Shown here: piece after piece, positions 46,667 through 56,096 of the stretch
Numbering within the stretch: the stretch's first letter is position 1
Layout: each line of letters starts with the position of its first letter
Source of the DNA: Acinetobacter sp. XS-4
GTDB taxonomy: Bacteria > Pseudomonadota > Gammaproteobacteria > Pseudomonadales > Moraxellaceae
Direction: 5' to 3'
Length of the DNA stretch: 64,000 nt
NCBI RefSeq assembly: GCF_023920705.1
Contig: NZ_CP094657.1
Span: forward strand, 2,418,001 to 2,482,000
Position numbers and translations under genes: made by a program
Notes under the pieces: generated by a model
Database searches by the model: none
Told to the model about the DNA's origin: nothing
Seen by the model: the letters and a program-made list of their open reading frames with translations, nothing else

Positions 46667-47314
46667 TTTTTAACATCCAAGCTATTTTAGAAGAGCTACA
46701 CTTAAATCAGGTCTTTAATAACCTACGCAACAACCAGACCTCACACAAAACAACAAGGGAATAAAAAAGAAGTAATTTATCCTGCGCTTATATAAAAACC
46801 AAAGTCGCATTGATGTTGCTTATAACGATGATTTTGGCCATTCGTAAATCTTGTTCATTTATTTTGGACTTTAGGTGAATGGATATATAGCTACAGATAA
46901 TTGAAAAAAAACTATAGCACACCTCACAATTGCTCCAGACTGTTATAGTTTTATAAAAAATTTCTGTATCTAGATATACAAAATTAGCGAGTGCATGATT
47001 AAGAAAGCTTCTTAAGGTAGGTAGTTTTCATGAAACGATCTATGGTGCATCGTCAGATATTTCATCAATGTTTCAATGCAACATGCATTTTTACAAATGC
47101 AACATCATGCATAAACTTTGTTAACAGATTGAGAACAATCAATCAGTCTATTCTCTTGAAATATCAAGCAATTATATTACTTCACCCTGTTGGCATTTTA
47201 CTTGCTAAGAACATTTATCACAGAAGTAAGTTTAATCGTCAAAATACTTTGTTGCCTGAAAATAAGTATTTAACTCATTTAACCATCATCAGCTAGTTCA
47301 CAGGGGGAAAGTTT
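46667..47314. other. 648-base region upstream of cydA
   Basis: AT-rich. It contains an 88-codon ORF on the plus strand (47030-47296) with an AAGGTAGG element before its ATG, but the product has no domain I know and looks like chance. A 10-bp direct repeat AATGCAACAT occurs at 47075-47084 and 47096-47105. The cydA promoter and oxygen-response sites should be here; I see no clear FNR/Anr box. Confidence 0.5.
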
Positions 47315-48760
47315 ATGAGCCTCGGTCTAACCGCTCTAGAATTAGCGCGAATACAATTTGCTTTTACAGTATCCTTCCATATTATTTTTCCGGCCACCTC
47401 TATCGGTCTTGCCTGTTTTTTAGCAGTGTTAGAGTGGAAGTGGTTAAGAACCCAGAACCCGATTTATAAAGATCTATTTAAATACTGGATTAAGATCTTT
47501 GCCGTTGCCTTTGGTATGGGTGTGGTCTCGGGTGTGGTCATGAGTTACCAGTTCGGTACTAACTGGAGTGAATTTTCACGTGTTGCAGGAAGTATTACTG
47601 GTCCTTTACTGACCTATGAAGTCTTGAGTGCCTTCTTCTTAGAAGCAGGTTTCTTAGGCATTATGTTATTTGGCTGGGGACGTGTTGGTCCTCGAGCCCA
47701 TTTCTTTGCGACACTTATGGTTGCGATCGGAACATGTATTTCCATGTTCTGGATTTTATCTTCCAATAGCTGGATGCAGACACCTCAAGGCTTCGCCATC
47801 GAAAATGGCATTATTGTGCCAAAAGACTGGTTTGCAATTGTCTTTAACCCATCCTTTCCTTACCGCTTTGCCCACATGGGTGCAGCAGCCTTCTTGGTTT
47901 CATCATTATTGGTCGTTGGAACATCTGCATGGCATTTAGTAAAAGGCCGTCGCGATGAATTGGTGAAAAAATCGTTCTCGATGGGTCTTTGGATGGTGCT
48001 GGTGACTTCATGTTTACAAGTGGTGATTGGCGATAATCACGGTTTAAACACCCGTGAACATCAACCTGCCAAACTTGCAGCAATGGAAGGACACTGGGAA
48101 ACCAATCACAATGAGCCTATGCCTTTATTGTTATTCGCAATTCCAGATATGAAAGAAGAACGTAACCACTTCGAAGTGGGTGTTCCTTATTTGGGTAGCT
48201 TAATTTTAACGCATAGCTTAGATGGCCAAGTGACAGGTTTAAAAGATTTCGCACCTGAAGACCGTCCCAATTCAACGATTGTTTTCTGGAGCTTCCGTGT
48301 GATGGTAGGCCTTGGTGTACTCATGGTCACCCTGTCTTTAATTGCACTTTGGCTACGTAAACGCGGAAAACTCTATGAAACATCATGGTTCCATAAATTT
48401 GCCTTGGTGATGGGACCATCTGGTTATGTCGCTATGCTTGCAGGTTGGGTAACCACTGAGGTTGGCCGTCAACCGTGGGTGGTGTACGGTATTATGAGAA
48501 CTAAAGATGGACTTTCACATACGGTTTCTGCAGAACAAGTCGGACTGAGCCTGTTTATTTTTGTGGTGGTCTATACCATCGTTTTTGGGAGTGGTATTTA
48601 CTACACCTTAAAACTGATTAATAAAGGCCCTGAATTTATCGACACACAAAATACCGAAGCAGGCGGCGTTGGACACTTTAAAACACCAATGCGTCCACTT
48701 AGTGCAGTCGATGAAAATATTGACAGCAAACAAAACTCTGGGGAGAACCGTCATGATTGA
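47315..48760 (+). CDS. cydA: cytochrome bd ubiquinol oxidase subunit I (CIO type)
   Basis: 481-residue subunit of the quinol oxidase that reduces oxygen at low tension and resists cyanide. Seen: heme b595 ligand His22 (SFHIIFPATSIG), the second heme ligand His187 (FAHMGAAAF), conserved glutamates near 102 and 110 (TYEVLSAFFLEAGFLG), and GWVTTEVGRQPW. It is shorter than E. coli CydA (522) with a short Q-loop, so it is closer to CioA. It forms an operon with cydB and a DUF2474 peptide; no cydCD lies here. The ATG follows AGGGGGAAAG. Confidence 0.95.
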   Translation: MSLGLTALELARIQFAFTVSFHIIFPATSIGLACFLAVLEWKWLRTQNPIYKDLFKYWIKIFAVAFGMGVVSGVVMSYQFGTNWSEFSRVAGSITGPLLTYEVLSAFFLEAGFLGIMLFGWGRVGPRAHFFATLMVAIGTCISMFWILSSNSWMQTPQGFAIENGIIVPKDWFAIVFNPSFPYRFAHMGAAAFLVSSLLVVGTSAWHLVKGRRDELVKKSFSMGLWMVLVTSCLQVVIGDNHGLNTREHQPAKLAAMEGHWETNHNEPMPLLLFAIPDMKEERNHFEVGVPYLGSLILTHSLDGQVTGLKDFAPEDRPNSTIVFWSFRVMVGLGVLMVTLSLIALWLRKRGKLYETSWFHKFALVMGPSGYVAMLAGWVTTEVGRQPWVVYGIMRTKDGLSHTVSAEQVGLSLFIFVVVYTIVFGSGIYYTLKLINKGPEFIDTQNTEAGGVGHFKTPMRPLSAVDENIDSKQNSGENRHD

Positions 48761-49760
48761 TCTTTCTTTAATATGGGTCGGTATTATCGGTTTAGGTGTC
48801 ATGATTTATGTGGTCATGGACGGCTTCGACTTAGGAATCGGGATTATGTTCCCATTCATTAAGAACAGCCAAGAACGTGACGTGATGATGAATACCGTAG
48901 CTCCTGTCTGGGATGGTAATGAAACATGGATGGTTCTCGGTGGTGCTGGTCTATATGCTGCATTTCCACTGGTCTATTCAACAGTTTTATCAGCACTCTA
49001 TTTACCGATCATTTTCATGGTGATTGCCCTGATTTTCCGTGGCGTTGCTTTTGAATTCCGTTTCAAAGCCCATCGCACTAAACATCTTTGGGACTTGGCT
49101 TTTATTTGGGGTTCAGTTTTAACCAGCTTCCTGCAAGGGATTATTTTAGGTGCTTATATTCAAGGGATTAAAACCGAAAATGGTATTTATGCGGGTGGAT
49201 CACTTGACTGGTTATCTCCATTTACGATCTTCACAGGTATTGGCGTAGTTGCCATGTATGCCACTTTAGGATGTGGATGGCTCATCTTAAAAACTGAAAA
49301 AGGCTTGCAGCAACGTATGTATGAGCTTATGCCAAAGCTAATTATTGCGTTGCTCATTATTTTTGGTGGCGTGAGTTTATATACTCCGTTAACTCATCCT
49401 GAAATTGCAGATCGCTGGTTCTCTTTACCAAACCTGTTTTATTTTAGCCCTGTGCCTATTTTGGTCTTATTATTTGTCGGCCTGATTTTATCAGCGTGTA
49501 AAAAGCAGCAACATGACCTCAAGCCATTTATATATACACTGGCTCTAGTTTTCCTTGCATTTACAGGCTTCGTCATTAGTTTATGGCCATATATTATTCC
49601 GCCATCAGTGACTATTTGGCAGGCAGCGGCCCCTCACTCAAGCCAGATGTTTGCTTTGGTTGGCGCACTTATTCTGATTCCGATCATTATTGCTTACACC
49701 ATTGTGTCTTACTGGGTATTCAGAGACAAAGTTCGTGTAGGTGATGAAGGCTATCACTAA
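48753..49760 (+). CDS. cydB: cytochrome bd ubiquinol oxidase subunit II
   Basis: 335 residues, eight to nine helices, partner of CydA. Seen: MIYVVMDGFDLGIGIMFPF near the N-terminus, VAPVWDGNETWMVLGGAGLYAAFP, FRGVAFEFRFK and LQGIILGAYIQGI. I place the start at the ATG at 48753, seven bases after GGGAG and overlapping the cydA stop by eight bases; a longer upstream frame is inside cydA and has no family match. CydB and the small subunit form one transcript. Confidence 0.95.
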   Translation: MIDLSLIWVGIIGLGVMIYVVMDGFDLGIGIMFPFIKNSQERDVMMNTVAPVWDGNETWMVLGGAGLYAAFPLVYSTVLSALYLPIIFMVIALIFRGVAFEFRFKAHRTKHLWDLAFIWGSVLTSFLQGIILGAYIQGIKTENGIYAGGSLDWLSPFTIFTGIGVVAMYATLGCGWLILKTEKGLQQRMYELMPKLIIALLIIFGGVSLYTPLTHPEIADRWFSLPNLFYFSPVPILVLLFVGLILSACKKQQHDLKPFIYTLALVFLAFTGFVISLWPYIIPPSVTIWQAAAPHSSQMFALVGALILIPIIIAYTIVSYWVFRDKVRVGDEGYH

Positions 49761-49775
49761 ATGTATGGGGGTTTT

Positions 49776-49910
49776 ATGAAAAAGTTATCAGTCAAACTCA
49801 ATCAAACCCAATGGTTTATTCTGCTATGGCTCGCTGGCTTTTTAGCTTTAGGTGTTATTGCGGGTTTGTTTAAAGTCATATTGATTTATGCCGCCCCTTA
49901 TTTAAAGTAA
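49776..49910 (+). CDS. DUF2474 small membrane protein of the cytochrome bd operon
   Basis: A 44-residue peptide missed by usual length cut-offs. It has one membrane helix (WFILLWLAGFLALGVIAGLF) with a basic N-terminus MKKLSVKLNQTQ and a short tail. DUF2474 proteins are found after cioAB/cydAB and are thought to be small accessory subunits like CydX, but with no sequence relation to it. It starts 15 bases after cydB, with a GGGGG element before its ATG, and is followed by a terminator. Good support from position and sequence. Confidence 0.82.
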   Translation: MKKLSVKLNQTQWFILLWLAGFLALGVIAGLFKVILIYAAPYLK

Positions 49911-49925
49911 ATCTATTATTCTCAA

Positions 49926-49959
49926 CAAATGCCGTTTGTAGATTCTGCAAACGGCATTT
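49926..49959 (+). terminator. terminator of the cydAB operon
   Basis: AAATGCCGTTTG and CAAACGGCATTT form a 12-bp stem with a loop of about eight bases, followed by ATTATTG. A clear hairpin with a modest T-run. Confidence 0.82.
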
Positions 49960-50008
49960 ATTATTGATTAAGTGCATCTTTTATTTTGTCATTTTGGGCA
50001 GCCCATAC

Positions 50009-51409
50009 ATGTATAAATCTGAACAACTTGCCCATAGTATTCGCCAACTTATTGAAAGTGGCACTTTAAATGCGCATGAAAAATTACCTTCATTAAGAGA
50101 TCAGGTACAACGCTCTGGTTTTAGCTTAATGACTGTCATGAATGCCTATCAAGAACTTGAATCGCAAGGTCTTATCTATTCAAAAGAAAAATCAGGTTAT
50201 TTCGTTGCCGAGCAAATTGCACTAAAGCCACTCGAGCAATATTCAGTGGTTTCACTTAACTCTAAAATTGAAATTAACTCGTTAGTTTTTAAATATCTTA
50301 AATCGATTCAACATGAATCTATCATACCTTTTGGCTCAGCCTTTCCCGATAGTCAGCTTTTATATGCGCCAAAGTTAATTCAAATTATGGGGCAGCTTGC
50401 GCGTCAAAAAAACAGTTATGACCAAACTACAAGCTTACCTCCGGGTAATTTAGCGTTAAGAAAACTTATTGCTCAACGCTACTGTATGCAAGGAATACAG
50501 ACCGACCCAGATGACATTGTCATTACATCTGGCGGATTAGATGCACTTAATCTTTCTTTGCAAGCAGTTGCTCAGCCGGGTGATTATATTTTATTACAGC
50601 AAAATGTCTTTTATGGCGCTTGGCAGGCAGCAGAACGTTTAGGGTTAAAAGTGATTACCATTCCTGAACATCCTCAACATGGTTTTGACCTAGAGGCTTT
50701 TGAACAGGTTATTCAAACATATCCAATTAAAGTGTGTTGGCTCATGCTGAATGCACATAACCCGATTGGTTTTACAGTCAGTGATGACATTAAATATAAA
50801 ATTGCCAAGTTGCTTCACGAACATCAAATTTATTTGATTGAAGATGATGTCTATGAAGAGCTTTTTTATGGCGGCCAAAAACCACTTTCGATGAAGTATT
50901 TTGACCAGCAAAATCTAGTGCTTCACTGCTCGTCTTTTTCTAAAACATTAGGTGCAGGTTTTCGGGTCGGTTGGGTCTATGCAGGTAAATTTTCAGACCA
51001 TATTCAGCACTTGCAGCTCATGAGTACCATTTCAGTAAATGCACTCATTCAAAATGCATTGGTTGAGTTTTTGTCTCATCATCATTATGAAAAGCACTTG
51101 CGTACTCTACGACTTTCACTCGAACGTTATAAAAAACAGTTTTATCATTATTTAAAACAAAACCTTCCTGCTTCATGCGAATTGTACTACTACCCAAGTG
51201 GTTATTTTCTTTGGGTTAAACTCCCTAGCACTCTAGACAGTATGCGAGTTTATGAAGAGTTGATCCAACAGCATATTGGCGTAGCCCCAAGCCAATTATT
51301 TAGTGTTTTACCCTCGCAGCAGCATTATTTAAGAATCAACTGCTCTTTTGAATGGAACGCTAAAATTCAAGATGCATTAGATCAAATCATTAAAACAATT
51401 CAGCAATAA
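50009..51409 (+). CDS. MocR-type regulator (GntR helix-turn-helix plus aminotransferase domain)
   Basis: About 466 residues. The first 75 form a GntR winged helix (SEQLAHSIRQLIESGTLNAHEKLPSLRDQVQRSGFSLMTVMNAYQ by range 3-48), and the rest is a class I aminotransferase fold with PPGNLALRKLIAQRY, LNAHNPIGF, LIEDDVYEEL and the PLP lysine in CSSFSKTLGAGFRVGW. MocR proteins sense PLP or an amino acid and regulate nearby genes. The start at 50009 is chosen because the in-frame ATG at 49964 adds a hydrophobic lead over the cyd terminator region. No obvious target beside it; MdcR and cydAB are neighbours. Confidence 0.87.
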   Translation: MYKSEQLAHSIRQLIESGTLNAHEKLPSLRDQVQRSGFSLMTVMNAYQELESQGLIYSKEKSGYFVAEQIALKPLEQYSVVSLNSKIEINSLVFKYLKSIQHESIIPFGSAFPDSQLLYAPKLIQIMGQLARQKNSYDQTTSLPPGNLALRKLIAQRYCMQGIQTDPDDIVITSGGLDALNLSLQAVAQPGDYILLQQNVFYGAWQAAERLGLKVITIPEHPQHGFDLEAFEQVIQTYPIKVCWLMLNAHNPIGFTVSDDIKYKIAKLLHEHQIYLIEDDVYEELFYGGQKPLSMKYFDQQNLVLHCSSFSKTLGAGFRVGWVYAGKFSDHIQHLQLMSTISVNALIQNALVEFLSHHHYEKHLRTLRLSLERYKKQFYHYLKQNLPASCELYYYPSGYFLWVKLPSTLDSMRVYEELIQQHIGVAPSQLFSVLPSQQHYLRINCSFEWNAKIQDALDQIIKTIQQ

Positions 51410-51527
51410 GATAAAGCAGGTTCATCAATCAACCCTTCGACCTAAGCACAATTCTATGGTCTTTATTTTGTGGTAACTTGATAGTTCAAATCGATAGTTT
51501 TAAGGGAAACAGGTTCAAGGTATTTAT

Positions 51528-52460
51528 ATGGAAATTGATGAAGAACTTACCCTAAAAAAAATACAGATTTTTTTAGCTTTTATGCGCTGCGGTAATTTGT
51601 CTAAAACAGCAACAGAAATGGAGCTGAGCAATGTCAGTGTTCATAAAGCCTTACACTCTTTAGAAAGTGCTTTACGTTGTCCTCTTTTTAAAAATGAAGG
51701 CCGTAACCTGATTCCTTTAAAAAGTGCTTATGTGTTTGAAGAGCGGGCTCAAAAAATCGTACAAGACATTTTTATTACCGTAAATAAAACCAGAGAAGCT
51801 GCGGGTTTTGCAGCCAAGGTCTTACATTTAGGTTCTCTTTATTCTCTAACTGTTAATACGATTCCAAATGTGATTAGCGGTCTTAAACTCAGACGTAGTG
51901 AGCTTGATATTCAACTTTTACTCAGCTCAAATCAGGACTTGGTGAAAAAACTTAAGGCAACCGAGCTTGATGCCATTATCGTGGCTTTAAATGAAACCAC
52001 TCAAGATGATGACTTTGAAATTTTGCCGATGTTTTCAGACGATATCTTTCTGGCAGTTAATAAAGATTCAAAATATGCCGATTTTAAAGACATTGATTTA
52101 AGCCTTTTAAAGGAAGAAACTTTTCTAACTTTAACTAAGGGTTTTGCAACTCATAACGACAGCGACATCATTTTTAAAAAAGCTGGTTTTTCACCTAAAG
52201 TTGCTTTACAGGTCAATGATATCTTTACCCTAATTAGTATGGTCAGCTCTGGCGTCGGCTTTGCTCTACTACCCGGTCGTATTTCTGCGGTTTATGAAAG
52301 TTCAGTTAAACTTATTCCGCTCAAACAGCAATATCACATGCAACAAGAAATTGGTCTCGTCTTTTTAAAAAGTAAAGAGCGCGATCCAAACTTACTTGCT
52401 CTGATTGCTGAATGTCGAATGTTTGCCTCTAATTTCAAAAATAAAAAAGACCGTTGTTAG
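51528..52460 (+). CDS. mdcR: LysR-family regulator, probably of malonate use (MdcR-like)
   Basis: 310 residues: wHTH (KIQIFLAFMRCGNLSKTATEMELSNVSVHKALHSLESALR by range 11-50) and LysR effector domain (VLHLGSLYSLTVNTIPNVISGL). It faces the malonate transporter genes and is convergent with madM. Sequence style and place agree with MdcR, the malonate activator, but another LysR gene (59914-60828) flanks the other end of the operon, so the assignment is probable, not certain. A bidirectional terminator separates it from madM. Confidence 0.75.
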   Translation: MEIDEELTLKKIQIFLAFMRCGNLSKTATEMELSNVSVHKALHSLESALRCPLFKNEGRNLIPLKSAYVFEERAQKIVQDIFITVNKTREAAGFAAKVLHLGSLYSLTVNTIPNVISGLKLRRSELDIQLLLSSNQDLVKKLKATELDAIIVALNETTQDDDFEILPMFSDDIFLAVNKDSKYADFKDIDLSLLKEETFLTLTKGFATHNDSDIIFKKAGFSPKVALQVNDIFTLISMVSSGVGFALLPGRISAVYESSVKLIPLKQQYHMQQEIGLVFLKSKERDPNLLALIAECRMFASNFKNKKDRC

Positions 52461-52478
52461 TAGCAACGGTCTTTTTGG
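52445..52478. terminator. bidirectional terminator between mdcR and madM
   Basis: AAAAGACCGTTG and CAACGGTCTTTT form a 12-bp stem, seven-base loop, overlapping the last codons of mdcR. Confidence 0.92.
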
Positions 52479-52496
52479 CTGAGTATTAAATATTGA

Positions 52497-53261
52497 TTAA
52501 CCAACTAAAGCTTTAACAGCAAAGAACAAAACAGTCGGCCCCATTAAGCAGCCAAGACCTGTATGGAACGTTGCCGTGAGCGCACCGTAAGGCACTAAAC
52601 GGCGATCTGTAGCTGCTAAACCAGCTGACACACCACTTACAGTTCCTGCTAAGCCACCAAAAATCATGGCAGAACGTGGATTGTCTAATCCCATAAATTT
52701 TGCGGTCAGCGGTGTTGAAACCATTACACAAATTGCTTTCACCAGCCCAGTTGCAATTGAGAGCGCCATGACCTCAGAACTCGCACCAATGGCAGCACCC
52801 GTAACTGGCCCTACAATATAAGTCACTGCACCTGCGCCAATTGTAGTAATACTTACTGCATCACGATAGCCAAAAATCCATGCAAACATACAACCGACAA
52901 TAAATGGCAAAATGGTTCCGAGAAATAAAGAGAATGCGCCAATAAATCCGGCTTTTTTCGCCTCAGTCGCCTGTACCTCAAATGCAGTTGCGACAATAGT
53001 AAAGTCACGAAGCATTGCACCGCCCATGAGTCCGACACCAGTAAAGAGCGCAAGATCAGTTATGCCCTTTTCACCGCCTGTCATTTTTCCGCCAAACCAT
53101 GCCAAGATTAAACCAATCACAATGGCAATTGCTGAAGCATGCACTCGTCCCTTGGTTAAATATTTAGATAGCTTGGTCGACAGCCACATAATTAAAGCAA
53201 TTAAGGCGAAAGCTGTAATTAAACCTAAATGAGTTAAGTCTTTTAATAATAATTCAACCAT
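52497..53261 (-). CDS. madM: malonate transporter subunit MadM
   Basis: About 254 residues, membrane protein with seven or so helices, the larger half of the MadLM sodium:malonate symporter. Seen: MVELLLKDLTHLGLI, GGKMTGGEKGITDLALFTGVGLMGGAMLRDF (by position about 57-87), YIVGPVTGAAIGASSEVMALSIATGLVKA and PYGALTATFHTGLGCLMGP. The ATG at 53261 is eight bases after TTGGAGG, which lies within the end of madL; overlap makes them coupled. The symporter brings malonate to the decarboxylase. Confidence 0.94.
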   Translation of the reverse strand: MVELLLKDLTHLGLITAFALIALIMWLSTKLSKYLTKGRVHASAIAIVIGLILAWFGGKMTGGEKGITDLALFTGVGLMGGAMLRDFTIVATAFEVQATEAKKAGFIGAFSLFLGTILPFIVGCMFAWIFGYRDAVSITTIGAGAVTYIVGPVTGAAIGASSEVMALSIATGLVKAICVMVSTPLTAKFMGLDNPRSAMIFGGLAGTVSGVSAGLAATDRRLVPYGALTATFHTGLGCLMGPTVLFFAVKALVG

Positions 53262-53670
53262 GAACTTTGCCTCCAATGCGGTTTAATGTGGTGTCTTCTT
53301 CCTTAGGTAAAGGGCTTGCTTTGTTATAACGACTTAAACCTGCAATCGTAAATGTACAAACGACAACCGAAACTACCGCCGCAAAGAGTGCCATATGTCC
53401 ACTAGATAATGCTGTAACCACATTTTGTTGTGCTGCCATAGCAACAACAACAGGGATATACATAGTGCCCCAGAATGAAACGCCTTTTTCGGTTTCAACT
53501 GTCATAACACCACGTTTTTCCATCCATAACCGTATGCAAATGAGTAAAATCATGGCGATACCCACGCCACCAACATTGGACTTTACACCCAATAAAACGC
53601 CCAACAGATCGCCAACAATAACACCTACCAAGGTGCAAAGTGCGAGTAAACCAACTCCATATATAATCAT
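53254..53670 (-). CDS. madL: malonate transporter subunit MadL
   Basis: 138 residues with about four helices; small half of the MadLM malonate carrier. Seen: MIIYGVGLLALCTLVGVIVGDLLGVLLGVKSNVGGVGIAMILL (range 1-43) and VVTALSSGHMALFAAVV. It starts 48 bases after mdcH and is coupled to madM. Family usual length is about 130-140. Confidence 0.94.
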   Translation of the reverse strand: MIIYGVGLLALCTLVGVIVGDLLGVLLGVKSNVGGVGIAMILLICIRLWMEKRGVMTVETEKGVSFWGTMYIPVVVAMAAQQNVVTALSSGHMALFAAVVSVVVCTFTIAGLSRYNKASPLPKEEDTTLNRIGGKVHG

Positions 53671-53718
53671 GACAATCCCTCATATCCTTGGATCATTTAT
53701 GCTTTTGTAAAATCTGAC

Positions 53719-54657
53719 TCAAAAAGAAAAACAATTTTCCTGTTCTTTTTGCATTGCCATCTGAATACTGTCTATGCGTGTCCCTTGAAATGACAACACG
53801 GTTCCTTCTTTAAATGTTCGGCGTGCAAGTGTAGTAAGCACCGTTCCCGGTAAAGCTTCGATCTGCAATCTCACACCTCGCTCCCATGCAGCTTGGATGG
53901 TACTTTCCCAATCTACAGTTCGACTCATATTAAAAGCCAAGTCATCACCAATCTGTTCTGGCTTGCTAAGCGTACGAGCCGTTGTACCACTTAAATAACG
54001 TATTTTAGGCTGCTTTAAAGTCACTCCCTCCATAGCCGCTGCAAGTTGCTTTGCTTGCTGACTTAATAATTCACAGTGCGATGGCACCGATACATCTAAT
54101 TTTTTTGCCACCACGCCTTGTTGCCTTGCCAAAACAGCAACTTGGTTCATGGCTTCAAAGCTTCCTGAAATAACGATCTGGTTATGTGCATTAATATTTG
54201 CGACAAACACCTCTGGCGCTATTTCATAAATTTGTTTGACCCATCTTTCAACAGCTGCACGGTCTGTACCAATCAGGGCAGTCATACCATAGCCTGTTGG
54301 ATAGGCGTTTTGCATGAGTTCACCTCGATAGGCAACCAAACGAACGGCATCCTCAAAGGCTAAAACCCCTGCTACAACCGCAGCCGACCATGCACCAATC
54401 GATAGACCCGCAACATAATCAGGCGTTAAGTTTTGCGCAGTTAATAGTGTAGAACTCACTACACCTGAAATCAGTAAACAAAGCTGTACTGCACGTGTCG
54501 ATTGCAATGCAACCGGACTATCCAACATCAAGACATCTTCTTTGAGTGCATTCGATGCACGCTCAAGGTATTCTTTAACCAGAGCAGTTTGAGGTAAATC
54601 GTGCAGCATATTGCTTCGTTGCACACCTTGTCCCGGATATACCCAAATTGAAGCCAT
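53719..54657 (-). CDS. mdcH: malonate decarboxylase malonyltransferase MdcH
   Basis: 312-residue acyltransferase of the FabD fold that charges the acetyl-ACP subunit MdcC with malonyl from malonyl-CoA. Seen: VYPGQGVQRSNMLHDL, the catalytic serine in GLSIGAWSAAVVAG (GxSxG) and the histidine region PSHCELLSQQAKQLA. Twelve bases after mdcG, same operon. Confidence 0.93.
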   Translation of the reverse strand: MASIWVYPGQGVQRSNMLHDLPQTALVKEYLERASNALKEDVLMLDSPVALQSTRAVQLCLLISGVVSSTLLTAQNLTPDYVAGLSIGAWSAAVVAGVLAFEDAVRLVAYRGELMQNAYPTGYGMTALIGTDRAAVERWVKQIYEIAPEVFVANINAHNQIVISGSFEAMNQVAVLARQQGVVAKKLDVSVPSHCELLSQQAKQLAAAMEGVTLKQPKIRYLSGTTARTLSKPEQIGDDLAFNMSRTVDWESTIQAAWERGVRLQIEALPGTVLTTLARRTFKEGTVLSFQGTRIDSIQMAMQKEQENCFSF

Positions 54658-54669
54658 GATATCTATTCC

Positions 54670-55272
54670 CTAATTCCATGGGTTTTCTACTAAAACAGCA
54701 TCATCAGAACGTTTCAATAGAACTTTTTCACTGTTCCCAGCCCATTCTTTTAACGCCAAACCACCTTGTGGAAGTTGAAGCTGTATATCCACATTCAGCC
54801 CTACTTGCTGAAAATTTTCGAGTAGCTCAATCGCCTGCATTTTGCTAAAAGGCTGTTCAGCTCGAATCAACAAATCTATGTCACTTTGCTCGGTTACTGT
54901 TTTAATGCCCGTTGCCAGTTCAAATCCGAAACTTCCTGTATATCCCCAACATCCTGAAAAGTTTTTCATAATGCTGGAAATGCTCTGTAAACGTTCTGCT
55001 AGGTGCTCAAACTGCTGCGTATCTACATGAGTCAGCGCTTCGGGTTTAAGCTGTTTGCTAACAGCAATTCTTGGCATTTGCGCAGCATATCGTTGATAGC
55101 GAAATTGTCCTCTTACCCCCACAGCCACCTGATCTACAGGAGTAATTGCCCGTCGAACTACAACAGGATCACCTCGTTGCAAAACCTCTTTCACCCAAAG
55201 TGGAGCATCATCGGCCAAGCAATCGACCGTCATGCCCCACAGTAAATCATGGGCTTCAAGCTCAAGTTTCAT
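54670..55272 (-). CDS. mdcG: phosphoribosyl-dephospho-CoA transferase MdcG
   Basis: About 200 residues; attaches the phosphoribosyl-dephospho-CoA prosthetic group to MdcC. Seen: nucleotidyltransferase motif GYTGSFGFELATGIKTVTEQSDIDLLI with the DxD pair (range 110-136). I choose the ATG at 55272, which overlaps the mdcE stop as ATGA, rather than the one two codons upstream. Confidence 0.92.
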   Translation of the reverse strand: MKLELEAHDLLWGMTVDCLADDAPLWVKEVLQRGDPVVVRRAITPVDQVAVGVRGQFRYQRYAAQMPRIAVSKQLKPEALTHVDTQQFEHLAERLQSISSIMKNFSGCWGYTGSFGFELATGIKTVTEQSDIDLLIRAEQPFSKMQAIELLENFQQVGLNVDIQLQLPQGGLALKEWAGNSEKVLLKRSDDAVLVENPWN

Positions 55273-56096
55273 GACCATTGCTCGCGCAATAATTCACGGA
55301 CCTTTTTAGACATTTGACGGTTTTTGCCGTGAAGCCTTTGTTCCAATCCTCTAGATTGATCAGCATTAATTTCTTTAAATGCTTGAGCAACCACCTGTTT
55401 CGCTAACAGTAGATCATCGGTTGTCGGTTGTTCAGGGTTTTCAACAGATAACAGTTCAGATAACAAACCCAGCGTTGCATAACTTTCAATGTCATAAGCC
55501 ATTGGAGGAATGCTTGATGCCAATTGCTCTAACTCATCAACTGACCGTAAGGTAACGCGTGCAGCAGATTCCTTACCCATCGCATGCACCATAACACCTG
55601 AATCTTTTAAGGCAATAATACGATTGGCTTGGTATCCATGCGCCAAGAAAGCACCCGACATCGACTTACCAACCAATAAACTGACAACAGGATGGCCTGC
55701 CAATCTGGCTCTGGCATAACTATCCACTGCACCCGCTAAAGCTTGATGAATACCCAATAATTCTTCGCGGCGCCCGTAGGCCTGACTAGGGACATCAACC
55801 AAGCATAAAATGCCGCGTTTAGTTTCTGAATGAACATCGGCTTGAATAACGTCATCAACCGCTTTTGCTAAATTCCAGCCTTCCAGCAGTCCAACTTCAC
55901 CTTGTCTTGCCCGAGGGAACAGATTATTACTGTCTTGAACAACAGCAATCACACGTACCGCTTGCTGATCGATTTGACCATCGGCCACCCAAACTGAAGC
56001 TGGAAAACCTTCAACTGTCTTAAAGCCCTGTGTAAATGCTTTAAACCAATGTGCACCACGTGTAGATGCTTTTAATGTATCAACGGCGATATTCAT
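55269..56096 (-). CDS. mdcE: malonate decarboxylase gamma subunit MdcE
   Basis: 275 residues with the crotonase-like carboxyltransferase fold; with MdcD it decarboxylates malonyl-S-MdcC to acetyl-S-MdcC. Seen: LVDVPSQAYGRREELLGIHQALAGAVDSYARARLAGHPVVSLLVGKSMSGAFLAHGYQA in residues 95-155 region. It overlaps mdcD by four bases. Confidence 0.94.
   Translation of the reverse strand: MNIAVDTLKASTRGAHWFKAFTQGFKTVEGFPASVWVADGQIDQQAVRVIAVVQDSNNLFPRARQGEVGLLEGWNLAKAVDDVIQADVHSETKRGILCLVDVPSQAYGRREELLGIHQALAGAVDSYARARLAGHPVVSLLVGKSMSGAFLAHGYQANRIIALKDSGVMVHAMGKESAARVTLRSVDELEQLASSIPPMAYDIESYATLGLLSELLSVENPEQPTTDDLLLAKQVVAQAFKEINADQSRGLEQRLHGKNRQMSKKVRELLREQWS

Noticed and set aside
47030..47296. 88-codon ORF upstream of cydA
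   Set aside because: It has a possible ribosome site but no recognisable domain, and the amino-acid makeup looks like translated AT-rich non-coding DNA; kept only as a note in the gap entry.
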